Shown: in pieces, positions 49,659-57,302 of the stretch
Numbering within the stretch: the first letter of the stretch is position 1
Layout: every line of letters begins with the position of its first letter
From: Nocardioides furvisabuli
Lineage (GTDB): Bacteria; Actinomycetota; Actinomycetes; Propionibacteriales; Nocardioidaceae
Assembly (NCBI RefSeq): GCF_021083185.1
Contig: NZ_JAIGQB010000004.1
Coordinates: 248,001 to 312,000, forward strand
Reading direction: 5' to 3'
DNA length: 64,000 nt
Program-made: the position numbers and the translations under genes
Notes under the pieces: model-generated
Databases searched by the model: none
What the model was told of the DNA's origin: nothing
What the model saw: only the letters and a program-made list of their open reading frames with translations

Positions 49659-51257
49659 TCAGGACTTCGCGGCCTTCTCCTGCACGTCCGCCTTCGCAGG
49701 CTTGGCCTCGGTCGTGGCCCCGGTCGTGGACCGGGTCGTCGAGTCGGTCTTCGACTGGGCCTTCGGCTCGGCCTTTGACTGAGCCTTGGCGTCGGCCTTG
49801 GCCTCGGCCTTCGCCTCGCTCCTGGCCTGCTTGCGCCGCCGGCCCTTGCCCGCGGTCGAGTACGCCTCGCGGGAGGCGTACTCCGCCTTGTAGCCGCCGT
49901 AGCCCCCGTAGCTGCCGTAGCCACCGCCGTAGGCGATCGCGGCGGCACCCTTGACAGGCGCCTTGTTGAGCACGACGCCGAGCAGGCGGCTGCCCACCTG
50001 GTCGAGGATGCGGCGGCACTGCTGGCTCTGCTCGATCTGCGTCTTGCCGGCCGCCTGCACCAGCAGGGCGCCGTCGCAGAAGGCCGACAGCAGGCCGGCG
50101 TCGGTCACCGGCAGGAGCGGCGGAGCGTCGAGGATCACGAGGTAGTCGACCGAGAGCTCGTCGACGAACTGCTTCATCCGCATCGAGCCGAGCAGCTCGC
50201 TCGGGTTGGGCGGGATGCGCCCGGCCGGCAGCAGGCTGAGGTTGGCCATGCCGGACTCGATGATGACCTCGCGCACGTCGACGTCGCCGGCCAGCGCCTG
50301 GGTGAGGCCGACGGCGCCGTCGACCTCGAAGGTGGTCGCGATCATCGGGCGACGCAGGTCGGCGTCGATGAGCAGGACGGGGGTGCCGGCCTGGGCGACC
50401 AGGCGGGCGATGTTGGAGGAGACCGTCGACTTGCCCTCCCCGGCCAGCGCGGACGTGACCACGATGCGCCGGGGCTCGTTGTCGACGTCGACGAAGCGCA
50501 GGTTGGTGCGCAGCTGGCGGAACGCCTCGGCTGCCCGGCCCAGGTCGCCGCGCACGCCGCGGTGGACGCGACCCAGCGAATCCTCCTTGGGGATGATGCC
50601 GAGCACGGCGGCGCCGGTGGCGTCCTCGACGTGCTTGGCCGAGCGGATGCGGCGGTCGATCAGGCGGCGACCGATGAGGAAGGCGTAGGCGAGCGCGAGG
50701 CCGCCGATCGCGCCCTTCATCGCTGCGCCGCGGTAGTCGGGGGTGAACGGCGCGCCCGGCAGCTGCGCCTGCTCGAGCGGGATGATCCGCGTGAGCGGCG
50801 GCTCCTTCGGGTTCTGCTCCCCCGTCTCGATCTCCTGGGCCACCACGACGACCGCCTCGACGACCGCGTTGGCGAGGTCGCGCGCCTCCTCGGGCGTGCT
50901 GCCGATCGCCGAGACGGTGAGCGAGTTGACGTTGGCGTCGACCGAGGCGGAGAAACGGCCCGCGATGGCGCTCGGCGGGATGGCGAGGTCGAGGTCCTCC
51001 ACGACCTGCGCGGCCACCGGGGTGGTGGAGACGAGGAACGCGTAGAGGTTGGCCTTGTCCTCCGCGAGCTGGGAGTTGCCCTGCTCCTCGCCGGCCGTGG
51101 TGGCCTGGCCGACACGCACCAGCCCCGACGACGTGGCGGAGTAGAGCACCGGCTCACGGGTCGTCTTGCCGATCATCAGGAGGGCGCCGAGGATCGTGCA
51201 GCCGATCAACACCCACACGTAGGCGCGGCTCAGCCGAACGAAGTCCCCGAACGTCAT
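49659..51257 (-). CDS. Wzz domain plus BY-type tyrosine kinase (polysaccharide co-polymerase)
   Basis: A 532-residue protein that joins a chain-length (Wzz) module and an ATPase. Transmembrane helices near residues 13-33 and 178-197 flank a short extracytoplasmic loop. The cytoplasmic kinase has Walker A ALAGEGKSTVSS (Lys276), Walker A' LLIDADLRRP (297-303) and Walker B VILDAPPLLPVTD. A Gly-Tyr cluster (residues 443-466, Tyr 443, 447, 450, 453, 456, 460, 466) is the autophosphorylation tail, followed by a Lys/Ala/Glu-rich low-complexity C-terminus. It controls polymer length and export. ATG is leaderless after TACACT (51265-51270). Convergent with the sugar transferase. Confidence 0.9.
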   Translation of the reverse strand: MTFGDFVRLSRAYVWVLIGCTILGALLMIGKTTREPVLYSATSSGLVRVGQATTAGEEQGNSQLAEDKANLYAFLVSTTPVAAQVVEDLDLAIPPSAIAGRFSASVDANVNSLTVSAIGSTPEEARDLANAVVEAVVVVAQEIETGEQNPKEPPLTRIIPLEQAQLPGAPFTPDYRGAAMKGAIGGLALAYAFLIGRRLIDRRIRSAKHVEDATGAAVLGIIPKEDSLGRVHRGVRGDLGRAAEAFRQLRTNLRFVDVDNEPRRIVVTSALAGEGKSTVSSNIARLVAQAGTPVLLIDADLRRPMIATTFEVDGAVGLTQALAGDVDVREVIIESGMANLSLLPAGRIPPNPSELLGSMRMKQFVDELSVDYLVILDAPPLLPVTDAGLLSAFCDGALLVQAAGKTQIEQSQQCRRILDQVGSRLLGVVLNKAPVKGAAAIAYGGGYGSYGGYGGYKAEYASREAYSTAGKGRRRKQARSEAKAEAKADAKAQSKAEPKAQSKTDSTTRSTTGATTEAKPAKADVQEKAAKS

Positions 51258-51264
51258 GCCCGCG

Positions 51265-51270
51265 AGTGTA
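51265..51270 (-). promoter_or_regulatory. Leaderless -10 box of the BY-kinase gene
   Basis: TACACT on the minus strand, 7 bases before ATG 51257. Confidence 0.55.
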
Positions 51271-51338
51271 GGCCGTACACCGCGACCGCCCGGTCGATTC
51301 GCCGACACCCGCCGCGGCGCGGCTGGCACGATGGCCGC

Positions 51339-52196
51339 ATGAGCGAGGAGTCGGACGTGCGAGCGGCACCCATCGCCGCACGTGTCCACCTCGCCCACGC
51401 CGTCGTCCAGAAGCTCGCCGACGACGCCGGCATCGACCTGCTCCACCTCAAGGGACCGGCCGTCCTGCCGGGGCTGCGCGCCGAGGGACGTCACTCCAGC
51501 GACGTCGACGTGCTGGTCCGTCCCAGCCACCTCGACCGGCTGGTCGCCGCGGTGGAGTCGGTCGGCTTCGAGCAGCGCACCGGCTTCGCCACCGGGTCCG
51601 TCTTCGCCCACGCCGCCAACTGGTGGCACGACGACTGGGGCTGGGTCGACGTGCACGTGAGCTGGCCCGGGGTCACCGTCGACGCCGAGCGGGCCTTCGA
51701 CGTCCTCGCCCGCGACCGCGTCGTACGCCCCATCGCCCACCGCGACTGCCACGTGCCCGACCGCACCGCCCAGCGGCTGATCCTCGTGCTCCACTCCGCG
51801 CGCTCGGGCGGCACCGCCGACCTCGACCACGCGTGGAGCGGCGCCGAGCCGCACGAGCAGGACGCCGTACGCGCCCTCGCCGCCGAGCTGCGCGCCGAGG
51901 TCGCGCTGGCCGCTGGCATCGGTGAGCTCGAGCTGCACCGCGGCGACCCGACCTACCTGCTCTGGCGCCACGTCACGCAGGGCGGGAGCCGGCTCGACGA
52001 GTGGCGCGCCCGACTGGCCGCAGCGACCACGGTGCGGGCCAAGGCCGACCTGCTCACCGCCGCGATGCGGGTCAACCGCGACCACCTGCGCATGGAGCTC
52101 GGACGCGCACCCACCCGCACCGAGGTGCGGGCCCGTCAGCGGCTGCGGGTGCGACGCGCCGTCACCGAGCTCTCGAGCCGGGTGAGGCGCACGTGA
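51339..52196 (+). CDS. Nucleotidyltransferase family protein (PF14907-like)
   Basis: A 285-residue protein of the uncharacterised nucleotidyltransferase family. The fold signature is LLHLKGPAVLPGLRAEGRHSSDVDVLVRPSHLDRL, with two acidic residues in SDVDVLV. A conserved RLILVLHSARSGGTADLDHAW follows. Some members in lasso-peptide clusters modify a phosphorylated peptide. ATG 51339 has a CACGAT box 6 bases upstream, opposite the BY-kinase promoter. The stop overlaps the next GTG (GTGA). It is the first gene of a cassette with PqqD and HPr-kinase-like proteins. Confidence 0.78.
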   Translation: MSEESDVRAAPIAARVHLAHAVVQKLADDAGIDLLHLKGPAVLPGLRAEGRHSSDVDVLVRPSHLDRLVAAVESVGFEQRTGFATGSVFAHAANWWHDDWGWVDVHVSWPGVTVDAERAFDVLARDRVVRPIAHRDCHVPDRTAQRLILVLHSARSGGTADLDHAWSGAEPHEQDAVRALAAELRAEVALAAGIGELELHRGDPTYLLWRHVTQGGSRLDEWRARLAAATTVRAKADLLTAAMRVNRDHLRMELGRAPTRTEVRARQRLRVRRAVTELSSRVRRT

Positions 52197-52483
52197 GCGA
52201 GCTCCGCTATCGCATCGCCGACGACATCGCGTGGGTCAGCGAGGAGGACCTCGACGGCGGCGAGGTGCCGACGGCCTACCTCACCCGTCTGCCCAAGGGT
52301 CCGCCGATCCTGCTCGAGGGATCCGGGTGCGTGGTCTGGCTGGCGCTCGCCGAGGGCGGCACGCTCGCGGAGGTCACCGCCACCGCCGCCTCGATGACCG
52401 ACGCCGCCCCCGAGGACATCAGCGAGGACGTGGCGACGCTGGTCGACCAGCTCGTCGTGATCGGCGTCGTCTGCGAGGAGTGA
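52193..52483 (+). CDS. PqqD-like protein (RiPP recognition element type)
   Basis: A 96-residue protein that resembles the PqqD/RRE winged-helix fold: RYRIADDIAWVSEEDLDGGEVPTAYLTRLP, then a Pro-Gly-rich turn and GSGCVVWLALAEGGTLAEVTATAA, ending in a helical EDVATLVDQLVVIGVV. PqqD proteins bind leader peptides of ribosomal peptide natural products. No precursor peptide gene was found nearby. GTG overlaps the nucleotidyltransferase stop. Its last 65 bases overlap the VanZ gene on the opposite strand. Confidence 0.72.
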   Translation: MSELRYRIADDIAWVSEEDLDGGEVPTAYLTRLPKGPPILLEGSGCVVWLALAEGGTLAEVTATAASMTDAAPEDISEDVATLVDQLVVIGVVCEE

Positions 52484-52877
52484 GCGCGAGCGCGCCGAGT
52501 GCGCCGAGCGCCGCGCCGGCGGTGTTGGCGGCGAGGTCGTCGACGCTGCCGACCCGCTCGAGCCATCGCGACTGCACGACCTCGATGACGGCCGAGCACA
52601 GCCCCGCCACCAGCACCGCGGTCCACCACCTGCCCCGCAGGAGCGCGACCAGGAGCGCGCCCACCGGCACGAAGAGCGCCACGTTGAGCAGCACGCCGTA
52701 GTGGTGCGGCAGCGCCCACTCCGGGGCGAGCGGCCAGTCGTAGCGGAGGAACGTGTAGCACCGGACGGTCAGGTCGTTGAGGTCCTCGCCCCAGGGCCCC
52801 GCCACCAGCACCCCGAGCCCGACGGCGTACGCCACCGACGCGACCACCAGCATCCGGCGATCACGCATCCAGCCCAC
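52419..52877 (-). CDS. VanZ-like membrane protein
   Basis: A 152-residue protein with four hydrophobic helices and the VanZ-like signature HHYGVLLNVALFVPVGALLVALL and AVIEVVQSRWLERVGSVDDLAANTAGAALGAL, ending in a basic Arg-rich tail. VanZ-like proteins give low-level glycopeptide tolerance in enterococci; in actinobacteria the role is unclear. It starts at GTG 52877, 6 bases after TAGGGT, whose -10 box overlaps that of the divergent HPr-kinase-like gene. The ORF overlaps the PqqD gene tail by 65 bases. Confidence 0.8.
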   Translation of the reverse strand: MGWMRDRRMLVVASVAYAVGLGVLVAGPWGEDLNDLTVRCYTFLRYDWPLAPEWALPHHYGVLLNVALFVPVGALLVALLRGRWWTAVLVAGLCSAVIEVVQSRWLERVGSVDDLAANTAGAALGALGALALTPRRRRRSRRAGRPASPRPR

Positions 52878-52883
52878 ACCACC

Positions 52884-52893
52884 ACCCTAGAGT
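52884..52893. promoter_or_regulatory. Overlapping divergent leaderless -10 boxes
   Basis: TAGGGT on the minus strand (52884-52889; VanZ, spacing 6) and TAGAGT on the plus strand (52888-52893; HPr-kinase-like gene, spacing 7) share two bases. Polymerase could open only one at a time, giving mutually exclusive transcription. Confidence 0.55.
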
Positions 52894-52900
52894 GGGCGCC

Positions 52901-53983
52901 GTGAGCACACAGGCAGGTCCGCCGGCCGTGGTGGTGGCGGCTCTCGGGGTGCCGATCGGGATCCCCGTCACCGGCGACGCCGTCGGCCGGCTGCGAGGAC
53001 AGTGGAGCCGCGCGCTCACCGACGCCGCGCCCGTCGCGGTCGTCGACCTCACCGACCTCACCGGCAACGGGACCGACGACGACGTCCACGACTACGCCAT
53101 CACCTCGCGCGTCACCATGGCCGCGCTCGAGGCCACCGCCGGGCAGCGCATCAACCTGCACGCCGGCGCCGTCGCCGACCGCGAGGGCCGCGCCCTCGCG
53201 CTGGTCGGGGCGTCGGGGGCCGGCAAGACCACCGCCGTACGCCAGCTGGCCGGGCGGCTGGGCTACCTCACCGACGAGACGACGTCCATCGACGACACCC
53301 TCGCCGTGCACCCCCACCCCAAGCCGTTGTCGGTCATCCCCGCCGGCGGGTCACCGCACCTCAAGCAGTCGCTCTCACCCGACGAGCTCGGGCTCGTGCA
53401 GCCGCCCGCGCAGGCCTGGCTTCACCGCATCGTGCTCCTGCACCGCGGCGAGGACGACGACGGCCTGGTGCCCCTCGCGCCCGCCCACGCGATCGCCGAG
53501 ATGGTGACCCAGAGCTCGTCGCTGGCACTCCTCGAGCACCCCATCCTGCGCCTGGCCGACACGATCGACGCCTGCGGCGGCGCCTGGGCGCTGCACTACC
53601 GGGAGTTCGCGGACTGGATCGGCGACCTGGTCCACCTGCTCGACGTCGAGGGCCAGCCGCCCGCCCCGCGGCTGCACCACCCCGGCGTCGCCGCCGTACC
53701 CGCCCCGCCGGGCGACACCTGGACCCGCGCCCCGTGGCGCGACGCGGTGGAGTACGACGAGGAGCTGGTGCTGATGGTCGACGACCGGGTCCACGTGCTC
53801 GCCGGGCTCGGCGTGCTGATCTGGCTGGCGCTCGAGGTGCCCTGCTCCGCCGGCGAGCTCGTCGCCCGGGCCCAGGAGCTCTGGGGCGAGCACCCCGAGG
53901 CCCCCGGGCTGGTCTCCGACGCGCTCGCGCTCATGACCGAGGAGGGGATGATCGCCCCGCCGCTGTCGTGGCCGGCGGTGTGA
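52901..53983 (+). CDS. HPr-kinase-like ATPase with C-terminal PqqD-like domain
   Basis: A 360-residue protein. A HprK/PEPCK-like P-loop domain has Walker A LVGASGAGKTTAVRQL (Lys109) after INLHAGAVADREGRALA, and an acidic SIDDTLAVHP and PLSVIPAG segment. Residues 288-352 (VEYDEELVLMVDDRVHVLAGLGVLIWLALE and LVARAQELWGEHPEAPG) form a second PqqD-like module. HPr-kinase-like enzymes phosphorylate lasso peptides in paeninodin-type clusters. The canonical Ser-Asp loop for HPr is not visible. Leaderless GTG 52901. Role here is unproven. Confidence 0.72.
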   Translation: MSTQAGPPAVVVAALGVPIGIPVTGDAVGRLRGQWSRALTDAAPVAVVDLTDLTGNGTDDDVHDYAITSRVTMAALEATAGQRINLHAGAVADREGRALALVGASGAGKTTAVRQLAGRLGYLTDETTSIDDTLAVHPHPKPLSVIPAGGSPHLKQSLSPDELGLVQPPAQAWLHRIVLLHRGEDDDGLVPLAPAHAIAEMVTQSSSLALLEHPILRLADTIDACGGAWALHYREFADWIGDLVHLLDVEGQPPAPRLHHPGVAAVPAPPGDTWTRAPWRDAVEYDEELVLMVDDRVHVLAGLGVLIWLALEVPCSAGELVARAQELWGEHPEAPGLVSDALALMTEEGMIAPPLSWPAV

Positions 53984-53987
53984 GGCC

Positions 53988-54089
53988 GGGGCCTCCTGGC
54001 CGTCGCTTTCCCAGGGCTTCTTGGCGGTCGCTTCCCCGGGGCTTCTTGGCCGTCGCTTTCCCCGGGGCTTCTTGGCCGTCGCTTTCCCC
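53988..54089. repeat. Four tandem 26-base repeats
   Basis: Four head-to-tail units of about 26 bases (53988-54013, 54014-54037 two bases shorter, 54038-54063 and 54064-54089 nearly identical) with the core CTTGGCCGTCGCTTTCCCC. They lead straight into palindrome repeat copy A. The region between the HPr-kinase-like stop (53983) and the acyl-CoA dehydrogenase start has no other content. No gene is supported here. Confidence 0.8.
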
Positions 54090-54150
54090 GGGTACCCGGG
54101 GAAACTGGAGCCTCCACCCCGAAACTTCGGGGGTAAGGCTCCAGTTCGGG
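54083..54150 (+). repeat. Palindromic interspersed repeat, copy A
   Basis: Module P is a 22-base perfect palindrome (arms TTTCCCCGGGT and its mirror, 54083-54104). Module H follows: ACTGGAGCCT and AGGCTCCAGT arms enclosing CACCCCGAA and CGGGGGT, a long imperfect hairpin. Copies B and C share both modules. Confidence 0.8.
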
Positions 54151-54201
54151 ACCGGAACCCCTGGCACAGGTCGCCGACTTCGAGCCCGCGGACGGCGCCG
54201 G

Positions 54202-54207
54202 TAACGT
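54202..54207 (+). promoter_or_regulatory. Leaderless -10 box of the acyl-CoA dehydrogenase
   Basis: TAACGT, 7 bases before ATG 54215. Confidence 0.5.
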
Positions 54208-54214
54208 GCGTCAC

Positions 54215-55375
54215 ATGACCGCACGCCGCCAGCTGCCCACCGACGAGGCCCGCGACCTGCTCGCCCTGACGCGCGAGATCGCCACGAAGGAGCTCGCGCC
54301 GCGATCGGCGAAGGCGGAGGCCACCGAGACGTTCCCGCGCGAGGTCTTTCGCATGCTCGGCCAGGCCGGCCTGCTGTCCCTGCCCTACCCCGAGGAGGTC
54401 GGCGGCGGCGACCAGCCCTACGAGGTCTACCTCCAGGTGCTCGAGGAGATCGGCTCCGTGTGGTCCTCGGTCGGCGTCGGCGTGTCAGTCCACGCGCTCT
54501 CCTGCTTCGGCCTCGCCGAGTTCGGCACCGAGGAGCAGAAGGCGCGGTGGCTGCCCGACATGCTAGGTGGCGACCTGCTCGGCGCCTACTGCCTCTCCGA
54601 GCCGCACGCGGGCTCCGACCCGGCGGCGATGCGTACGACCGCGCGCCGCGACGGCGACTCCTACGTCCTGAACGGCGCGAAGGCCTGGACGACCCACGGT
54701 GGCCACGCCGACTTCTACAAGGTGATGGCGCGGACCTCCGACGACCGCAACGGGATCTCCTGCTTCCTCGTGCCGGCCGACGCCGAGGGGCTGTCCGCCG
54801 ACCCGCCGGAGCGGAAGATGGGCCTCACCGGCTCTGCCACCGCGACCATGCGCTTCGACGACGTCCGCATCGACGCCGACCGCCTCCTCGGCAACGAGGG
54901 CGACGGGCTGCGGATCGCGCTCGCCGGGCTCGACTCCGGCCGCCTCGGCATCGCTGCCGTGGCCGTCGGGCTCGCCCAGGGCGCCCTCGACTCCGCAGTG
55001 GCGTACGCCCGCGAGCGGGAGACGTTCGGCTCACGGATCATCGACCACCAGGGCCTGGCCTTCGTCCTCGCCGACATGGAGGCCGCGATCGTCTCCGCCC
55101 GCGCCACGATGTTGCACGCCGCGCGCCTCAAGGACGCCGGCCTGCCCTTCTCACGTGAGGCCTCGGTCGCCAAGCTCGTCGCCACCGACAACGCCATGAA
55201 GGTCACCACCGACGCGGTGCAGGTCCTCGGGGGCTACGGCTACACCCGCGACTTCCCCGTCGAGCGCTACATGCGCGAGGCGAAGGTCATGCAGATCTTC
55301 GAGGGGACCAACCAGATCCAGCGGATGGTCATCTCCCGCTCGCTGGCGAAGGACAACGCCGGCGCGATCGGCTGA
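54215..55375 (+). CDS. Acyl-CoA dehydrogenase
   Basis: A 386-residue FAD enzyme that oxidises an acyl-CoA. N-terminal helical domain; beta domain with CLSEPHAGSDPAAMRTTA and AKAWTTHGGHADFY, FAD-loop GSATATMRFDDVRI; and the C-terminal helices with AYARERETFGSRIIDHQGLAF, ending in VLGGYGYTRDFPVERYMREAKVMQIFEGTNQIQRMVI, where the Glu of FEGTNQIQ is the likely catalytic base. Chain-length specificity is unknown. It is flanked by palindromic repeats A (upstream) and B (downstream), with no electron-transfer-flavoprotein gene adjacent. Confidence 0.93.
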   Translation: MTARRQLPTDEARDLLALTREIATKELAPRSAKAEATETFPREVFRMLGQAGLLSLPYPEEVGGGDQPYEVYLQVLEEIGSVWSSVGVGVSVHALSCFGLAEFGTEEQKARWLPDMLGGDLLGAYCLSEPHAGSDPAAMRTTARRDGDSYVLNGAKAWTTHGGHADFYKVMARTSDDRNGISCFLVPADAEGLSADPPERKMGLTGSATATMRFDDVRIDADRLLGNEGDGLRIALAGLDSGRLGIAAVAVGLAQGALDSAVAYARERETFGSRIIDHQGLAFVLADMEAAIVSARATMLHAARLKDAGLPFSREASVAKLVATDNAMKVTTDAVQVLGGYGYTRDFPVERYMREAKVMQIFEGTNQIQRMVISRSLAKDNAGAIG

Positions 55376-55396
55376 GGGGGGCTGGGGAGGTCGCGA

Positions 55397-55468
55397 TCCC
55401 CGGGTACCCGGGGAAACTGGAGCCTCCACCCCGAAACTTCGCAGGCAAGGCTCCAGTTCGGGCCCGGA
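55397..55468 (+). repeat. Palindromic interspersed repeat, copy B
   Basis: Module P (palindrome TCCCCGGGT plus mirror, 55397-55414) followed by module H in the same orientation as copy A (ACTGGAGCCTCCACCCCGAA, then AAGGCTCCAGT). H differs from copy A only in the inner loop, where the base GCAGGC replaces GGGGT. Confidence 0.75.
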
Positions 55469-55575
55469 AGCTCGGTCAACGGACGTCGTCGAGCCGCCCC
55501 GCCCGCCGTCACCGGTCTGTCCACAGGCCCGAAATGATGGGGTTCGGACGTCCGGCCGCGGGGCAGTCGGCGTAC

Positions 55576-56526
55576 ATGTCCACCACCGACCTCATCGACC
55601 TCGCTGGCGTCGTCGTGCTCCGGCGCGAGCTCCTCGCGTCCGGCTACACCGACCGCCAGATCCGCACGATGGTCACGAGCGGTGAGCTGCACCGCGTGCG
55701 CCATGGCAGCTACTGCAACGCGACGCTGTGGGAGTCGCTCAGCCTCGCCGACCGCCATCGCGTCCTGGCGCGCGCCGTCCTGGCACGAGCCCATCCCAGC
55801 ACCGTGCTCACCCACGTGTCCTCGGCCATCGAGCAGGGGGCGCCCGTGTGGGGCCATGACCTCACGAAGGTCCACACCACCCGCACCGATGGCCGCGCGG
55901 GGCGCAAGGAGTGCGACCGGGTGCAGCACGCCGGCTGGATGCCGAGCTACCACGTCAAGGTGGTCAACGGTGTGCCTGTCTCTCTCCCCACGCGCTGCGC
56001 GGTCGAGATGACCACGGTCTCCACCGTCGAGTCTGCGCTGATCACCGTCGACGGCCTGCTCCACGCCGGCCTGACGAGGACGAACGGTGTACGTCAGTTC
56101 GCCCACCGCACCCGGTGGTGGCCCAACAGCCTTCGCACGAACGTCGTGCTGCGCCTCGCGGACGGCCGGCGGGAGTCCGCCGGCGAGTCCCGTACGGCGT
56201 ACTTCTTCTACAGCCAAGGACTGCCGAGGCCCGAGCCACAGGTCTGGGTCCTCGACGAACACGGCGTGAAGTTCGCGCGGGTGGACTTCGCGTGGGTCGA
56301 GCTCGGGGTGTTCCTCGAGTTCGACGGGAAGATCAAGTACGAGCGCCACCGGAAGCCCGGCGAGACGCTCGAGGAATTCCTGTTGCGGGAGAAGGAGCGC
56401 GAGGAGCGCATCTGCCAGCTCACCGGCTGGGTCTGCATCCGCGTCACGTGGGCTCAGCTCGGGACCCCCCGGCAGCTCGCGGTGCGGATCCGCACGATCC
56501 TCGAGTCACGGCGCAGGGCGGCCTGA
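55576..56526 (+). CDS. AbiEi-like wHTH plus DUF559-type (PDDEXK-like) protein
   Basis: A 316-residue protein. Residues about 1-90 carry the winged-helix DNA-binding fold of AbiEi-type antitoxins (RRELLASGYTDRQIRTMVTSGELHRVRHGSYCN). The C-terminal part (about 230-300) has VDFAWVELGVFLEFDGKIKYER, then REKEREERICQLTGWVCIRVTW, matching DUF559/Vsr-like nuclease-fold active sites (D, E-x-D-G-K). Such proteins are abundant in actinobacteria, usually without a toxin gene. ATG 55576 is the chosen start. Palindrome repeats B and C flank it. Confidence 0.7.
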   Translation: MSTTDLIDLAGVVVLRRELLASGYTDRQIRTMVTSGELHRVRHGSYCNATLWESLSLADRHRVLARAVLARAHPSTVLTHVSSAIEQGAPVWGHDLTKVHTTRTDGRAGRKECDRVQHAGWMPSYHVKVVNGVPVSLPTRCAVEMTTVSTVESALITVDGLLHAGLTRTNGVRQFAHRTRWWPNSLRTNVVLRLADGRRESAGESRTAYFFYSQGLPRPEPQVWVLDEHGVKFARVDFAWVELGVFLEFDGKIKYERHRKPGETLEEFLLREKEREERICQLTGWVCIRVTWAQLGTPRQLAVRIRTILESRRRAA

Positions 56527-56563
56527 GCGCTCACGCGTACGGGCTTCCCGGCCCAACCTCGCG

Positions 56564-56618
56564 CCTCCACCCCGAAACTTCGGGGGTGAGGCTCCAGGTT
56601 CCCCGGGTACCCGGGGAA
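56564..56618 (+). repeat. Palindromic interspersed repeat, copy C (module order swapped)
   Basis: Module H (GCCTCCACCCCGAAACTTCG ... GAGGCTCCAGG) comes first and module P (20-base palindrome, arms TTCCCCGGGT and mirror, 56599-56618) comes second, the reverse of copies A and B. H is in the same direction as in A. Confidence 0.75.
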
Positions 56619-56642
56619 CGCGACGCGACGCGACGCGACGCG
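56618..56642 (+). repeat. (ACGCG)5 microsatellite
   Basis: Five exact ACGCG units directly after module P of copy C. A candidate variable-number repeat, 75 bases before the PfpI-like gene. Confidence 0.85.
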
Positions 56643-56716
56643 AGCCCGGACCCCGGCACCCCAACCCCACCCCGAAGGCGGTTGCCGCCCTCCACCCGGC
56701 GAGCAAGCGTGGAGCC

Positions 56717-57244
56717 ATGTCCAAGCGAATCGCATTCCTGACCGCATCCGAGGGCGTCGAGGAGGTCGAGCTCACGAAGCCGTGGCAGGCAGCTGTCGAC
56801 GCCGGCCACACCGCCGAGCTCCTCTCGCTCGACGAGGGCGAGGTCCAGCTCTTCCAGCACCTCGACAAGTCGAGCACCCAGCGCGTGGACCGGCGCGTGG
56901 CCGACGTGGCGGTCGCCGACTACGACGCGCTGGTCCTGCCCGGTGGCGTCGCCAACCCCGACGCCTTGCGCATGGACGAGGGGGCCGTGGCCTTCATCCG
57001 TGACTTCGTCGACTCGGGCAAGCCCGTGGCCGCCATCTGCCACGCGGCGTGGACCCTCGTCGAGGCCGACCGCGTGCAGGGCAAGCGGGTCGCCAGCTGG
57101 CCGAGCCTGCAGACCGACATCCGCAATGGCGGCGGCGAGTGGGTCGACGAGGAGGTCGTCGTGGACGGCAACCTCATCACCAGCCGCAACCCCGACGACA
57201 TCCCGGCTTTCTCGAAGGCGCTGCTCAGCGCGCTCGAACGCTAG
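56717..57244 (+). CDS. PfpI/DJ-1 family protein (type 1 glutamine amidotransferase-like)
   Basis: A 175-residue protein of the PfpI/YhbO group with the nucleophile elbow in VAAICHAAWTLVEADRVQG (Cys at about residue 104 in a CHAAW pocket), VLPGGVANPDALRMD upstream and GEWVDEEVVVDGNLITSRNPDDIPAF after. DJ-1/PfpI proteins act as proteases, deglycases or chaperones under stress; the activity of this one is unknown. GGAG lies before the ATG. Confidence 0.88.
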   Translation: MSKRIAFLTASEGVEEVELTKPWQAAVDAGHTAELLSLDEGEVQLFQHLDKSSTQRVDRRVADVAVADYDALVLPGGVANPDALRMDEGAVAFIRDFVDSGKPVAAICHAAWTLVEADRVQGKRVASWPSLQTDIRNGGGEWVDEEVVVDGNLITSRNPDDIPAFSKALLSALER

Positions 57245-57302
57245 GCCGTCTCAGGGGCAGACCCCGGGTGTGGCAGCCGTCACACGAATGGTGCATCCTG
57301 CA

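Noticed and set aside
51339..53983. A complete lasso peptide cluster
   Set aside because: No Asn-synthetase-like cyclase, no B2 transglutaminase-like protease and no precursor ORF is present; only tailoring-like parts are seen.
54021..54218. Short open frame through the 26-base repeats
   Set aside because: The repeated peptide GRRFPRGFLAVAFPG only mirrors the DNA repeat; no start signal of its own and no conserved domain.
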